Below the pieces are notes generated by a model. The model did no database searches. It was not told the DNA's origin and was given only the letters and a program-made list of their open reading frames with translations. A stretch of DNA of 64,000 bases, taken from the NCBI GenBank assembly GCA_034687125.1, contig JAQGBZ010000061.1, forward strand, positions 124,001 to 188,000, read 5' to 3'. Positions 49,101 through 62,500 of this stretch are shown here, piece after piece. The DNA comes from Neelides folsomi (taxonomy: Eukaryota > Arthropoda > Collembola > Neelipleona > Neelidae). Each line of letters begins with the position of its first letter. The first letter of the stretch is position 1. Both the position numbers and the translations under genes were made by a program.

Positions 49101-51474
49101 CTCCTCAATGGTCGAGATGCACTTTCTGATCATTGCAAAATGAAGTTAAGGACGGGACTGCAATTTCATGACTTATGTATACATAAATATGTAATGTGCT
49201 AGTTGGTCTTTGGTTTTAATTAAAAAATATTAAAAACCAGTTCATATTCTTCATATCTTCGGTCATATTCATAGTCGTGTGAGGAGCGTCTTAATGAGTG
49301 GAAAGGAAAGATGAGCCGAGGTCTTCTGATGGGGCTAATAGTTGAATTTATGGGAAAACTTACCTGAATTGATCTGTAGCCTTATTGTCATTCCTTCGAT
49401 TGATTCAACTCCCCCACTATTGTTCTCCCTCACGAAAGTGTAAGATGAACGACGAAATAATTTGAATGGAATTCATTTGATTCATCTTCTTGTAATAAAG
49501 ATTCCTTTAAGACCAGTTATTTATTTATCATCAACTCGTATTGCTTCACATAATCCATTTTAGGGGTGCAGCTCGCTCTCACAGCGTGACCCACAAGAGC
49601 AAATGTTTATTTTCTTTGCCGGTATGTCCAGAATTGAGATTGGGACATAAATTAGGTAAATGAAGGTAAATTAATAGGAAATGATGAAGAACTTGCAAAT
49701 ACCGCCGTGATTCTTAAGATAAAGATCACTCGGGTTATAATGATGATAATTATATGGGTTTAAACGATAATGGGTCTCGATATTGAGTCAAATTGTACGC
49801 AGATTACAACTTCATTTTGCCTTTTAACCTGAAGATTTGAAGGAAATCCAGGGCCACCTGGACTTAATTAACTTAATCTGCATATAAATGAAATAAAAGT
49901 AGATGCGTTTCACCTCGCTTTAGTATGATTCTTTGAAATTACATGCCAGCGACAAGAGCAGATAGTTATCTCGAGCAGTCTAACCAACAATAACACTGTA
50001 AGCATCATGTCCTTTGGAAAAGGTGTTAAGATTTTTACACGATCACTCCGTTCATCTTCCTCGTCAAACGACTCAAACAAGTGATGTATGTTTTTAAGTT
50101 CTGGGTCAAATCTTTAATTAAAATTCAACTCTACCTGCCAATTTCAATATTGGGGAAACATTCACTTTAGCATATTTGATTTAGATTTAGATTACTTTTT
50201 TTTCTATTTCTCATTAAAGGATAAACCTTAAAGCCTTAAGCTCACCTTTAACTCACTTTAATGCAACAGAGCAAAAGGAGTCAAATTTGAAATTAGAACC
50301 AGATGAACTTCGTTTCAGCAAAATTAATTTTGCTCTCTTTTTCCTGTTCATTATCATTAAGTAAATGTCGATCAAGTGTATTGATTATTTAAATTGAAAA
50401 TTTAAACAATTTGATGAAATAATGCAAATGTAAGAGTGTAATAATGAGGCAATTTTACCTTAAGAATGTTTTATCCTTTTGCTAAAAGGTCACATTAACT
50501 AACGAAGTATTATAAAACATATAATTTGAAATCCGATTAAAAATCGTGTTTCCTCATTTAAATACACTGATAATATTGTAAAAGATTTGAAGCTCTTTGA
50601 ATAATAAATAACATGCGTTATTATGAATTTCATTAAGGTATATGAAAGCAATATGAATCTTGTATTAGCCCACTAGTGAATTATGAACGAGCGGTTACAA
50701 TTAATATTTTTGTATTTGCATAATCGTGCTAATTATGAGTGAAAGATGGAAGGCGGCCTTTAAGGAATGAAGGAAGGAATTGCCTCACGAAGCACTAATT
50801 GACGCTTCTTTTAGCTCCTGATCGCAAATCACTGGGCATCGTAATTTACAGTCTTAATTGGCTTCTCATCCATTCCCTGTGAGTGCTCTTCTCATCTTCC
50901 GACTTCTACCTCAATGGAAATAGTTGCATAGGTAGGTAGAGAGTAAAGGAATTATGGCAAGTGCATAATTTTACTAAAGCTCTTTAAAAAACCATTCGAT
51001 GATTTCGATTTGCATATAATTATGCATTTGGATGTATCGAGTAAGTTTAAGCAAACTTATAATCAATATTGCACAACGTATCGGTTTCCCGTCTCAAAGA
51101 AGTAAACAAATAACGGAATGATTGGATGGCCTTAACAAAACGGGGTCCCGAAATCATCTTCATTCATCCTTCACATCTTCTTACATGTTCTGTGCATGTG
51201 AGATGATGAGACTTTTCCATTCCAAACTTCCATTCTCTATTATTGCCAATTATTGGCCTTTACAGTTTGACCTCTCATTTCATCTCATTACTTCTACATT
51301 ATTTTCGTATCCATTTAAGGCATAGCAAATATTTGTATATGATGTATTTGCTACGCTGCGCTGCAACGATGACCTGATGGAGGAGCGCAGATAAATAATT
51401 TGTTTCAACCACCCATGTGTACATAAGTATGGTACATAAACTGAACCTTATATTGATGACATTCAATTCACTTT
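43107..51474. other. No recognisable gene; AT-rich with several GC-richer patches
   Basis: After the AK9-like stop the DNA alternates AT-rich stretches with GC-richer patches (about 43.7-44.9, 46.1-47.5, 48.2-48.6 and 49.2-49.6 kb). Frames in the patches (for example 44953-45312 on -, 46856-47089 on -, 47251-47532 on +) show no domain, signal peptide or splice plan that I can defend. Large introns of a gene running off the window, or conserved regulatory DNA, are both possible. Confidence 0.45.
48270..48455 (+). CDS. Candidate coding exon or small ORF, unidentified
   Basis: A 61-codon frame starting at a GTG just after an in-frame TGA (48264-48266), so it is not a simple exon with the nearby acceptor at 48259. 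Its composition looks more protein-like than its neighbours: VDDDDPQEGTLYDHSLRQW, NEPMEKEERKSRLVNFS, then a possible donor (AGT|GTAAGA, about 48384), and a basic SVRRKAEPKKDRPQSPG tail. An internal ATG sits at about 48339. No family recognised; it may be chance. Confidence 0.2.
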   Translation: MVDDDDPQEGTLYDHSLRQWLNEPMEKEERKSRLVNFSVRRKAEPKKDRPQSPGSVQHTWS

Positions 51475-51506
51475 TTGCAAACAATGAGTTAAACCATTGT
51501 AATATA
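51475..51506 (-). repeat. 32-bp flank shared with the first family A element
   Basis: Reverse complement is identical to 40450-40481 and directly abuts the terminal repeat of the element at 51507, TA included. Confidence 0.85.
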
Positions 51507-52286
51507 CAGTGAGGGCCATAAGTATCTTTCTTTTTTTAATCGGCTCGCATCTCTTTTAATCTTTAACCAATTTTTCTAAGATTTGGCAATGGTAATACTT
51601 ATATATTATATAATATATTCAGTAATTTGGCAGTTGAGTTCCATCAGCTTCGAGGCAGCGTTGCAAACGCAAACAAACGACAGCTTCACATCCACGTTTC
51701 CACATAGCAACTTGAACTTATGCAAACGCTTCGACTATTCCAGCCTGATTTCAGCAAGTGTTGATGGATTCTTGGCGTAAACCTTGCTTTTGACAAAACC
51801 CCATAAAAAGAAGTCCAAGAGAGTGAGATTTGGAGAGCGTCGAGGCCATTGAAAAGCGCCTCGTCGAGCCCCGTCCTATCCATTGCGTTCCAAAGTTAGC
51901 GCTTTCTCAAAGAAAAGTAGCTGTGGTTTATTTACGCTTTGACCATATCAGTTTTTAGTTTGCTTTATTGTAGATGGATACATTTAACATAAATCGCCCA
52001 TGTTTAAAGATTTTTATCTTTAATCACATTAAAATCCCATACAACACCCTAATTAATGTTTCAAACATAATAATGTAAGTTAGAATTAAGTCAATAATGG
52101 GAAAGGTCCTTAAAAATCTCTTAATATTAGTAATAAATTAGTAACAATGCATACCAAAATCTTAAATCATTTTGTGTACTGAAATGTTACTAGAAATTTA
52201 AGTAATTAATGTGACTCAAATATTACTTTTAAATCCACACTTGATAGTGACTTAATAACTACTATACTCTTTTCCATTTGAGAAGA

Positions 52287-52422
52287 TTATTGAGAATTGA
52301 ACCATGTTACTTGACCGGGCAATCGAATGTCGTGTCACCCGCAAATAATTTCTACAGGAAATAAGATCGGTTTATTTGAATTTCTAATGACTTGTCAAGT
52401 AACATGATTTAATTCTCAATAA
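52287..52422. repeat. Foldback: 28-bp inverted repeat around an 80-bp loop
   Basis: Left arm 52287-52314 and right arm 52395-52422 (begin TTATTGAGAATT and end AATTCTCAATAA) are complementary with two mismatches. It lies inside the nested transposon, upstream of its ORF, and may be an internal end or a small foldback element. Confidence 0.8.
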
Positions 52423-52529
52423 ATGAGTTAGATCACTCGAAAGCTACTGAATTCCGAACATTTATATTATACACAGGACTAATCGCTTTTAAATACTCAT
52501 TACATAAGAGTATTTATAACCATTTTTTA

Positions 52530-52892
52530 TTGCTCCATGTGGCTACATTTATATTATTACCTCCTAAAGCCAAAGACTTACAATGGAATAGTTTAGCTAA
52601 AAAATTAAATACAGAATTTATAAATTTATTAAGTTCATTATATTCAAAAGAATTCCTTGTTTATAATTTTCATTCTTTGATTCATATTAATGAAGATGCT
52701 TTAGTATATGAATCTCTTGACAATTGTTCTGCTTTCATTTTCGAAAACTTTATGAGAGTCGTAAAAAGATATTTAAAACCAACTGTTTACCCATTAGAAC
52801 AAGTTATCAATAGAGTTATCGAGAACAATGAGTTTAAATTCCCAAATTTCCTTCATTTGGAGGATAAAAACCTGAAGATTTGTGTAAATTAA
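52530..52892 (+). pseudogene. C-terminal fragment of a transposon-encoded protein
   Basis: A 120-codon frame with FHSLIHINEDA, NCSAFIFENFMRVVKR and YPLEQVINRVIE. It matches a pattern that I know from many animal transposon-derived proteins (Y.xH.LIHL.xD ... FSAF.FEN.L..LK ... PLQQ..RR). These proteins are usually annotated as uncharacterised or transposase-domain proteins; the exact superfamily is not clear to me. The listed start is a TTG, and the N-terminal and catalytic parts are missing, so I treat it as a remnant. It ends in a natural stop. Confidence 0.55.
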
Positions 52893-53565
52893 GTACTTAG
52901 CCAAATGATAATTATTTAATAAATGAGCAAAATGCAATAATTATAAAAAAATTATAAGATTCTTTTGTTATTTGTAAAAAATTTAAGAGTTACTCTGATA
53001 TTTATACATGTCGTATTAAAAGTTCAGATTTATCAATTTTTTTCTCTAATTTATCAAGTTCTCTAATGATACCTATTGTTGAGGATTTTGACACGAGAAA
53101 ATTGACATGGCAAATTGTGCATAAAATAATTTTGCGTGTCAATTTTGCAATGAATTTTGTTAATCACACCTTTATGAATTTGCTTCTAGAAGGGTTAATA
53201 TGATTAGACAAAGTTAAATAAATTGAAATTCATATTAATTTATTGTGTCATTTTTAGCATATTGCATTTAATATACATAAATTTGACTTTAAAAACGAGT
53301 AATAATTTAGTAATATTGAGGTAGCACTGTAAACTAATATCTTACTGATATTTTACTTGAAAGTTTCAGTCATTTATTAATCAATTATTTGAATCTATAA
53401 GTAATATTTAAGTATTTTTATTGACTAATATGTTTCAAATTTGGGTGGCCAAAATTGACTGACTCTTTAAGTTTATTGTTTTAACTAATTGTTAGTCTTT
53501 TATTATTTAGATTGTTGTTTGGGATTGTTGCCCATTAAAAAAAGATACTTATGGCCCTCCCTGTA

Positions 53566-56500
53566 AATGTTAAGGTTAATTGGGAAATTTAACTTGTTTA
53601 CAAGTTTTAAGTTGATCTTAAAACTGCCAACGCTGATATAAGAAAAAAAATTATTTGCTGTGATAATCAGCGAATGGTTTTGCAACAATCCCAAATGTTG
53701 AAAAATGAATCAAACACTAATAAATAGTTCTTAACTCATATTGTTGTTAACAGTCAATGTAAAAGAAACTGTTATACACGTTTAAGTTCACCTTATGTGT
53801 TTTTGCATTATCAAAGTGAGCATGCTGGCTCCACATGTCCTTATCGTATTTCAATATAAGAAATCGTACATAATAGAACTAATAAGTAAAATTCGTAATC
53901 GTGCTTCGTTTATTCATTACTTATCTCTGAGTAAATCACCTCATCTGCCACTTGGATTCACTCCGGCCTTTTTGCGCAGATTGGAGAAAAATAGGGGAGA
54001 CACGTGGAGAACGATGAGAGTCACATAATAACAAGGCATAAAAAATGGTATTGTGACTTTTTTCCACTGCTGGGATAACATGACTCCCTTGGCTCATCCC
54101 CCAAGTGATGATTTAATGAATCGTTGATGTGAGGATAATGAGAACTCGAAGACATGAGGGCACCGTTTCGAAAGAACTGATGAAGCTCTCTCCAGTTGTC
54201 AACATGCAACCAAACGCCTTTGCACTTCTCTTCCCAACATCGACAATCAGTTGCAGATCTTGTGAGTTTTTGGATGTGACAATGAGAAAAGAGTAGCCAG
54301 AACGCCCAATAACTATTTTTGAACGTCCTCAATAATCTTCCTCTGTCATTCTCTCTGATTATACTTTACTGATGAAAGATTCGTTGAGGCCAAAATCGGG
54401 AGTCAAAGGACCTTCTTTGAAACTCCTCTATCACTAAAATCCCTGTCATCTTTTAAGCAAGCAAATACAAATAGAATATTTACGAATCCATACTTGGAAT
54501 TGGGAAATAAATAATACATAAGCGTAATATTGGTTAAAAGAACGTGTAGTTTGTAAATGTACCTATGTTTGTAAAGGATAGGTAGACTGATTGCTTGGAT
54601 GTATTTATTAATTTGAAAGATGTAAAAAATTGTGATTATACATTTTCATGTTAGATTAATATGATATTGTATACCTAAATTATAATTGTAGGTATATTAG
54701 GAGTACAGTAATCATATAATTTAAATACATGTTAAATATTTTAATTTTAACGTTGGTACTTGTATCTATTTATTATTCAACAAGATAAAACCTTTAATCA
54801 GGAACTTAAGATCCGAGTCTGTATTGTATATGAAGGAATACTTGTATGAGAAACAAGGAAGTCTCACATAATTTAAAAGAAATGGAAGAATATAAGTATT
54901 ATAATCTTGAAAAATCTAATGAGGGTGATGCATATAAATTGATGCGAAAAGTCTAATAAATCTTATTATGATTAGCCTTCCTTGAGCCAAAAGACTCATA
55001 AATAAAAGTGCAATAAGACTCAGATTTTTATTCATATTTGAGCTGAATTCTTAATGGAATCGTTGAGCTGAGGACCTCGAGTGAAGATTCCTTTGATTGA
55101 GAATCGGACTTATTATAGCCGCAATGGGCAAAGGAACAATTGCCACACAGACATCATCCTGAATGAAATTCAGAACTCTATTTAAAATTTATAGAAAAAT
55201 TAATTGTTTCAAGTACTTCAAGTCATGAATGCACGAAGTGATGAGAGAGGAATGGACATGACTCCACAATTCACTTGGAACAGCATGAGTCGTATCGCAT
55301 CTCTTTGCATGTGCCATAAGGATGATCCTTCTCTTCGAAAGCCCATAAAAATAATCCAAGATTCACGATACATAGAAATTTTGACCTCCCATTACTCCTT
55401 CAAATGAAGACCTTATGGGGATATGTATGAAATACAATAACATCTACAATAAAGTAGGAACAAGTATATCAAATGTTTTGTGTTAAATGTCGAGGGCGCA
55501 TTGTGGTTGAAGGTGACTTGTTTAAATGTATTTTCACAGGTCAATAAAAAATGGTGAAAATTCCCTTATACGAATGTATGAACCCAATCCAGAGGGCAAT
55601 TTTTTCCTAAAATGTATTTTGCATTTATAATAAGTTTGTAAAAGAGAGTAATTAAAAATGATTGCGCTATTAAATTGGATATATTGTAAAAGGTCTCTCA
55701 TCAAAAATGTCTTCGTTTTGCCATATCTCGTTCTCCTATATACGGAAAGTAATTGGTAGTTAGCTGAATGGTCTTACATCAGATGACAGTGGCAAGTTCA
55801 CAACAGGCTCCTCCTTGGGCTTAAAAAACCCATTTAATTTAAGAGTAATTGAGAAATAACCCCCATATGTTTCTCATATGGCAAGGCTTGGGCCGTTTCC
55901 CTATAGTTTGCACATTAAATGACATAACGTTTGCCCAGCTATCATAGAAAATGGTGATCTTAAGACCTTATCCTCATAAATTTTGAGAAACCGACTAATA
56001 ATTAGTATGCAGTCAAAAGACCAGCGATTCACCACGTTTACTCTTATAGTAATATTGAGTAAAAGCATTTTCATGCAGCAGGGATTCAAAAAATCGTTAT
56101 AATGGAGAGGAATTCAGATTTTTTTCCATCCAAACACTGATAATCTCTCACTTCTTCCTTCGATGGTGAGGGCCCATTGTTCTCCCTTTGCCAACCTTCT
56201 GTTGTTTTGTACACATCGGATTCGCACCTTCTCGTAACTCTACCTGCCAATCCATCCCTGTCGCCTACGTCACCCACTGGGATTCCTCAAAGTCTCTATG
56301 AATGGAGATAAGATCGGGTAATAATAAAAGGGACGGTGGTAATCAAAGATCTGGAAGAAGAAACAAAAGAGTAATTAAGTCATAAAGCGGGCTCCATATA
56401 TATTCATGTAGACAACTGGGTTAAATTTAAGCCACTCAATGGCATCAGCCCAACAATGATTGTGCTCATAAGTGGCTGTAAATCAGTATTTGCTTCATCT

Positions 56501-59500
56501 TCAGGCATCTCCACCTTCGTGTAGTTGAATATAGAGAGGCTCCTCTTCATTCCCACAACCGCCGTGACTCAACTTACTTAGCATACGTGAGGACATTACA
56601 TACGGAAATGAACATAAACAAGTTTTTAATTTGACTCTCAATTGCAAGAGCAATCATAATTCATTCCATGTTGCTGGTGAGAAAAATTAATTCGGAGTGT
56701 TTAAATATATTAAGTAAAGTAATGTAAGCCATTAGATGCTTAATAGCCTATATTATGATTCTAAACTGTCGATGATTCATTTTTCGGTGATTTCCTCTTC
56801 CGATTGTCAAATAAATATTTGTAAAAAGCGTAACAAATTTTAAATTCTTGAAGAACGCTATGACCATTTATAAATATAAGTTTTAATTGCATGACTCATT
56901 TGAGAAGATGTTCCAGGAAACGGATTTGATTTATTGATAAGCAAATTAAGAATTGAGAAATCTAATTGAGCTGTATAAATACATTGGATGATGAGTTAAA
57001 CCTCAAGATTGTATAATTATTTCTTATAATAATAAAAGTACATGGATATAGCAAAGGAGGGTGAAATAAAATAATTGAAATGTAATAAGGCGAATCTGCT
57101 TCAAAAACTGCTTCCTTACATCTACCTACATGGACAATTTATTATATTTAATTGAATGGAGAATCACCATCAGATTTGGAGTTTTACTCAATGGGGATCC
57201 AAGGACGAAATCACGATTTTGGATTCTTCTTCCCTCTCCCATTAACAATCCACCTTCCCTCATCAATTACCTCAGCTGTGGATTCCCCATAAAGAACCTC
57301 TCTCGTTCCAATCTAAATCGATTTTCAAAATCTCCTCACAATTCTCATTCATTATCTGTGGAAGTCTTTGATGAGAAAAAATACTCATGTAATAAAATAT
57401 CTACCATAGGGCTATGTACACGTTCATTTTGTTCATAGTTCAATTCATGTATATTATGTGCTTGTTCATTTTTATTACAAAACTTTGGCGAATTTGTAAT
57501 GTCAAACATTCAGCTCGCCTAAATTGGAAGTCTTTCGAGTAATCCTCACTTTTTGGTAGAATCTTCTTTAAAAGAGAACAAGATCTCACTTGAAAGATGT
57601 CAACTCATTTTCGTTACCACTATCTTTATATGTTACAGAAACACTGATTGCAACGCAATGAATGATTACTTTTATTTCTTTTTCGAAATAAAAGAAATCT
57701 TTTATAATTTATTGTATGTTGAACGATTAGCGAATAAGAACTGGCATTCCATTCATTTGCATGCTCTTTTGAACCATCTTCACTTTTTGCACATGTACAA
57801 AATACGTAATTGGACTCGTGCAAAATTTGAAAGAAGGAAATGCATTCAGCTTTGATGGTTCTAGGCCGACCTCTTATATTTATACATAATTTATAATAAT
57901 ATAAATACATACAAATTTTATTTAAATGCAATTATGTCATCTCTAGTATGGAGATCTACTGATCTAGTATAGAATCTATGTGTCTATATGTAATCTATAT
58001 GTATAACTAAACTTTGTAAAAAAATAGATCCTGTACATAAGCACGATTATTGTAGAATAATAGAGAGAGATTTACAAGGTTTTAAATTTAAGGGAAAATT
58101 TTTAATATGGGAAAGTATAACTTATCAATTCAATGACAATTTATATTTTGTGCTATTCTTTAACAAAATTCACTATTATTTCTACACCTAGACAGTGCTT
58201 ATTACCTATATATAGTTATAAACGACGAGGATTGTATAAGTTTATCATTGATATGATCCGTACCTGATAGATTATAAAAGACATACGTATATTCATTCAC
58301 ATGCAAATTAGAGAAACAATTTAAAAGAAAGATTTGCCAACCATCCATGTTCAATATCGATGCATTTTTAGATAAAGAGAGGAGTAAAAGTGTACTTGAC
58401 TCAATTCCTACAAATAACTACATACTAAATATCAATAAGCTTTGTGAGGATAATAATTTTATCACGAATTTCATTTCATTTCTCATCCCTCTTGTTTTTC
58501 TGTCTTATTGTGAGGGAATTAAATAAGCGCATTACACATTTTTCTCCATTTCTTTCAATGTATTGTTTTTGAGAAAAAACGAGGCCTTCTTTACAATTGC
58601 TTACACCTTAAGCATTTACATGAAGCTCAATGAATTTAAAGCCTATCATTATCGCACCACAAGTTGTATGGGGCTCTATTCACGAAATTATACATTTGGG
58701 AGCTTGAAATCAAAAACACCCAGCTAGAAAAATGAGTACTCAATAGCTTTAATTTTCGAAATTCTCTAGAAACTCAAAATATTAATTCTCATTTTTCTAG
58801 CTGGGTGTTTTTGATTTCAAACTCCCATTTGTATTATTAACCAGTAATTAGCAATTTTACTTATGCTGAGGATGTATTTGGATATGTGACAAGTTTATTC
58901 AAAGAGATTACCTCTACTATCTTCAAATTGTGCAAAAAGAAGAAAATGCTCATATTCATTTCAAGGTATGTTTCATTTCGAGGTTGAAGGAGAACGTTTG
59001 GGAGAGTAAAACAAAAAGAATTGAGAAAAGTAAGAAATGACTTCTTCATCCAAAAAGACATATTTGGAAGGGAGCCATCGAATTTGCAAATGGGATTTAG
59101 GGATCTAATTGTGGTAGTAGGTGTTTAGTTAATTAATACTATCAACCTCGCTCCTTCAAGAGTGACATAATATGGCATGTTCATTAATACATAAGTACAC
59201 TTCCATGTAATAAATATTACATATCCTTCTGCATGCATAAATAATACTTGGTTAGAGATGTCCAACATGCAAGATCTGCATTGAAATATAATACAAGACT
59301 TCACTAGAATTCTTTGTAAGATTTGCCAGTCTCCATCTAACAAAAAAATGAATGTATGTATTTATCCAATATGCGTAAGTAACGGTGTTCAAATGTGCAA
59401 ACCTTTCGCTGCCATATGCAAATTGATCAATTATCGTGTTAGAGACTTTTAAACGCTAATACGCTAATCAAGCTAATCATATATGAGAAGAATTCAAATT

Positions 59501-62500
59501 CCATTTATACACACAATTCCAAAGATTAGACAGACAGTTCTTCAATGCAATATTATGTTTATTACTACCAACTAATCGTAAATACAAAGAATTGAGAAAT
59601 GAGCTCCTTTTGGTAGACACAATCTAATTAGATATTAAGGAAGGTTTGCATATACAACTTTTGTAATCAGTTGGTATAAATGTAGCTTTTATTCCCTATT
59701 TTATACTATGAATATTCATTTGAAACTTACGAGCATTTTTTAACCTTATTCAAATGTAATTTACATTAGTATAATATATCAATATAACTAACAGATTATA
59801 TTTTTTTATAATAACCACGAATCTAAATCTTGATTAGCACATGGATGTAAATGTTTTTATAGAGTTTGTAAAGATGAATTTCATTGGCGGATTTCAATAA
59901 TGATAATGATAGTTATAATTTGTAATGACCTAATGAAGAATAGTAGTGGAATTTTAGATAATTTTAACACGTCTTGCTAAAATATTTATTTTTATAATAA
60001 CTTGCAATGGGTTTTTGTAATAAGATGGTAAGAATAACAATATGCATTGAAATCAACATGACACAACTTTAAAAATACTTGATTTATTTAATGCAATGAA
60101 ATATGCCAATAATCTGCTTGAATGAAAACAATTTTTTATGATTGCATTTAGCGAGTATCAATGAACCTGAGTTCTAATGACACTCGCTCAAATGTCGGTT
60201 TAAAGTGTAAATTGAAGACTAACCAGCTTATCATAATAAAAGCAATTAAATTCATGAAAGTCAGATATGTTGCATTAAGTTTATATATCATTACAAATAC
60301 TTGCGATTAGTTATGTTATATTATTCTTTTAATGCGTAATATGAACAGTGAAATGGGAATGAGTTTGAGAAAAAGGGTATGTACCTGACATGACAAACTT
60401 ACAATTAATTCACATAATGTATCTCCCTTTGCATTACAATATTAAAAGGTAATTGAATGTAAGTGCTACGATGTAGTAATTTTGAAACTTACAGTAATTT
60501 ATATTTGTTCAATAAAATCGCCCTTTCATCTTGGCCAAATCTCTCTCCCGTTTTATGTGATTCAATGAGCTAAGACTGCTAGTCGAGGAGTTATTAACAC
60601 TTTTAGAGAAAATTAATCGTCATATGTGAAAAGAAATTTCATTTCCTTCCGTCTTTCTATAATTTTTTATCTTTGTTCTTCTTGACAAGTTCAGCACACT
60701 TAATTTTAAGAAAATTTTCATTATGCTCAACTTAGAGAAAATAATGATCAAATTGCTGCTAATAAGTAAAGAAAAAGAGAATGGGAATACTTATAATTTT
60801 TAAGATGAAAGTAAACACTTTTGTGTACATAAATTCCCAATACTTCATGTCTTTTATTCTCACACTTAATTCTATCATTTCAAAGTGGGCCGTCATAAAC
60901 ATGTGTGATGTGTGGAGCTACAATCTTCTCAAGGAATATATTGCAAATCAAATACGAGTTAAAAATTCAAATTGCTTATAGAATTTAAATGAACTACAAT
61001 ATATATTTTTACTTGTTTTACATTAGCAATGAGCAATTAAATATTAGTTATATAATAAAGAGAATCATTCAATAATGTATGGCATATAAAAAAGAAAACA
61101 ATCATAAGTATTTAATTAACGTTATACAAACATATAACAATGTAAGAGATATTTACTATGGGTTATATAATGTATCTGTGTTTAAATGTATTCTCATAAT
61201 GCTCTTTTTGTTTTATGTAACATGTTTTATCTTTCAACGCCTTTTGTGCCAACATCGTAAGAATTATATCATTTGGCACAAACAAGAGGTGTGTGGTTTT
61301 AACAATGTTTAATTCTTCCTATTCCTGGTCAAAGGGAGGTATTTGAAATTGTTGAAAATTACTATTCATAAAGGACTACGTAATAGTGGTCCTATAAAAT
61401 ATGAATATTCGTAAAGAAAACAATTAAGAGTGGAATGATTAACAAAGAAGATCGTGAGCTACGGTCCTCTGAGGCATGATGATGCTATTTCCTTATTTAT
61501 GGTTATATAATGGCTGGCTCATCACAGGTATATTTACTCGACTGCTTACATGGAAAGATTGACAATTTTAGCTGTGAGGGTATAATAAATGAAAGTAATT
61601 TGGATCCAAAGCACTACTTGAGTAAGCAGCCACTCTGAATTACATCCATCATTATTAAATCGATTGACACGGAGACTTTGATTAGATGAGAGTGGAAATG
61701 AGATCCAAGGCGTGAAAAACCATGTACAGGAAATGTAATCGAGCTATCAAATCACTATGTAAAGCACATTGAAGTGTTCAGAAATGCAGTTTACTTCATT
61801 TCCAAATTAGTAATGCATGCATTGGGCTCAAGTCCCTTCATAAAAAATGAGCTCCGACGAGATTGACACACATCCATTGAGAATGAAATTAGATTTCATT
61901 TATTTCACGTCATCGAGCTGTATGGTAGTCATTTATTCCGTTCACACTAGTGGAAGATCATTTCGTGAATGGGGTAAATCTTGCTCATATAATGACACAA
62001 ATCGAAAGGATTCTCAAAACAAAAAGGCTCATGAATATTTTCTTCTTTTACGAGGCGTCTGAGGTCTCTGGTTCGTAGGCCATAGCATGATAAAGGGATA
62101 TTTGCGCTGACGGTGAACTAGAAATAAATTGATTTATATGACAATATGGACGTAATTCCACAGATGAGGTCCTTCAATTTACAACACGGGAAAGATGAAT
62201 TTCAATGCGAGAAGATATCCGTTTGTTCTGTCAATAAAGCGTTTAGCAGTAATTGGCACCCTCCGTCAGAATAAACTCCTTTGGATCAGTTCGTCTCAGC
62301 TTCGTCGCCCCATGAAGTGGCAGAGGACTTGACATTCTTTATGGCCCCGTGTCTCCCTTTTCTTTATTGCCCACTCCCCAGCTCACCAATCAAACGGAGG
62401 AGGAAGAGTGCAAGACTCTCCCACATGCACAAACCTAATTAATTCCCATCTACAGAGTGAGAGGGAAAGGCGGCTCAATAACATCATCGTATGTAAATCC

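Larger units (their letters stand above)
52036..53523 (+). mobile_element. Second DNA transposon nested in the mariner-like element
   Basis: Inserted sequence of about 1.49 kb, delimited by comparing the two family A copies. Its ends are inverted: CCCATACAACACCCTAATTA at 52036 and the complement of CCCAAACAACAATCTAAATA at 53523, about 18 of 23 matching, next to a 2-3 base AT/AAT duplication. It contains a protein fragment at 52530-52892 and a 28-bp inverted repeat. Superfamily not assigned. Confidence 0.6.
51507..53563 (-). mobile_element. Tc1/mariner-like element (family A), decayed and interrupted by a second transposon
   Basis: Ends CAGTGAGGGCCATAAG (51507) and the complement of CAGGGAGGGCCATAAG (53563), TA at both sides. 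On the minus strand at about 51860-51745 a transposase C-terminus is readable: QWPRRSPNLTLLDFFLWG, then FVKSKVYAKNP; the Asp of LLDFF corresponds to the third catalytic acidic residue of mariner-type DDE enzymes. Stops and frame breaks flank it, so it is not active. Compared with the copy at 39644-40449 it carries extra sequence at 52036-53523 inserted in its 5' part. Confidence 0.8.
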
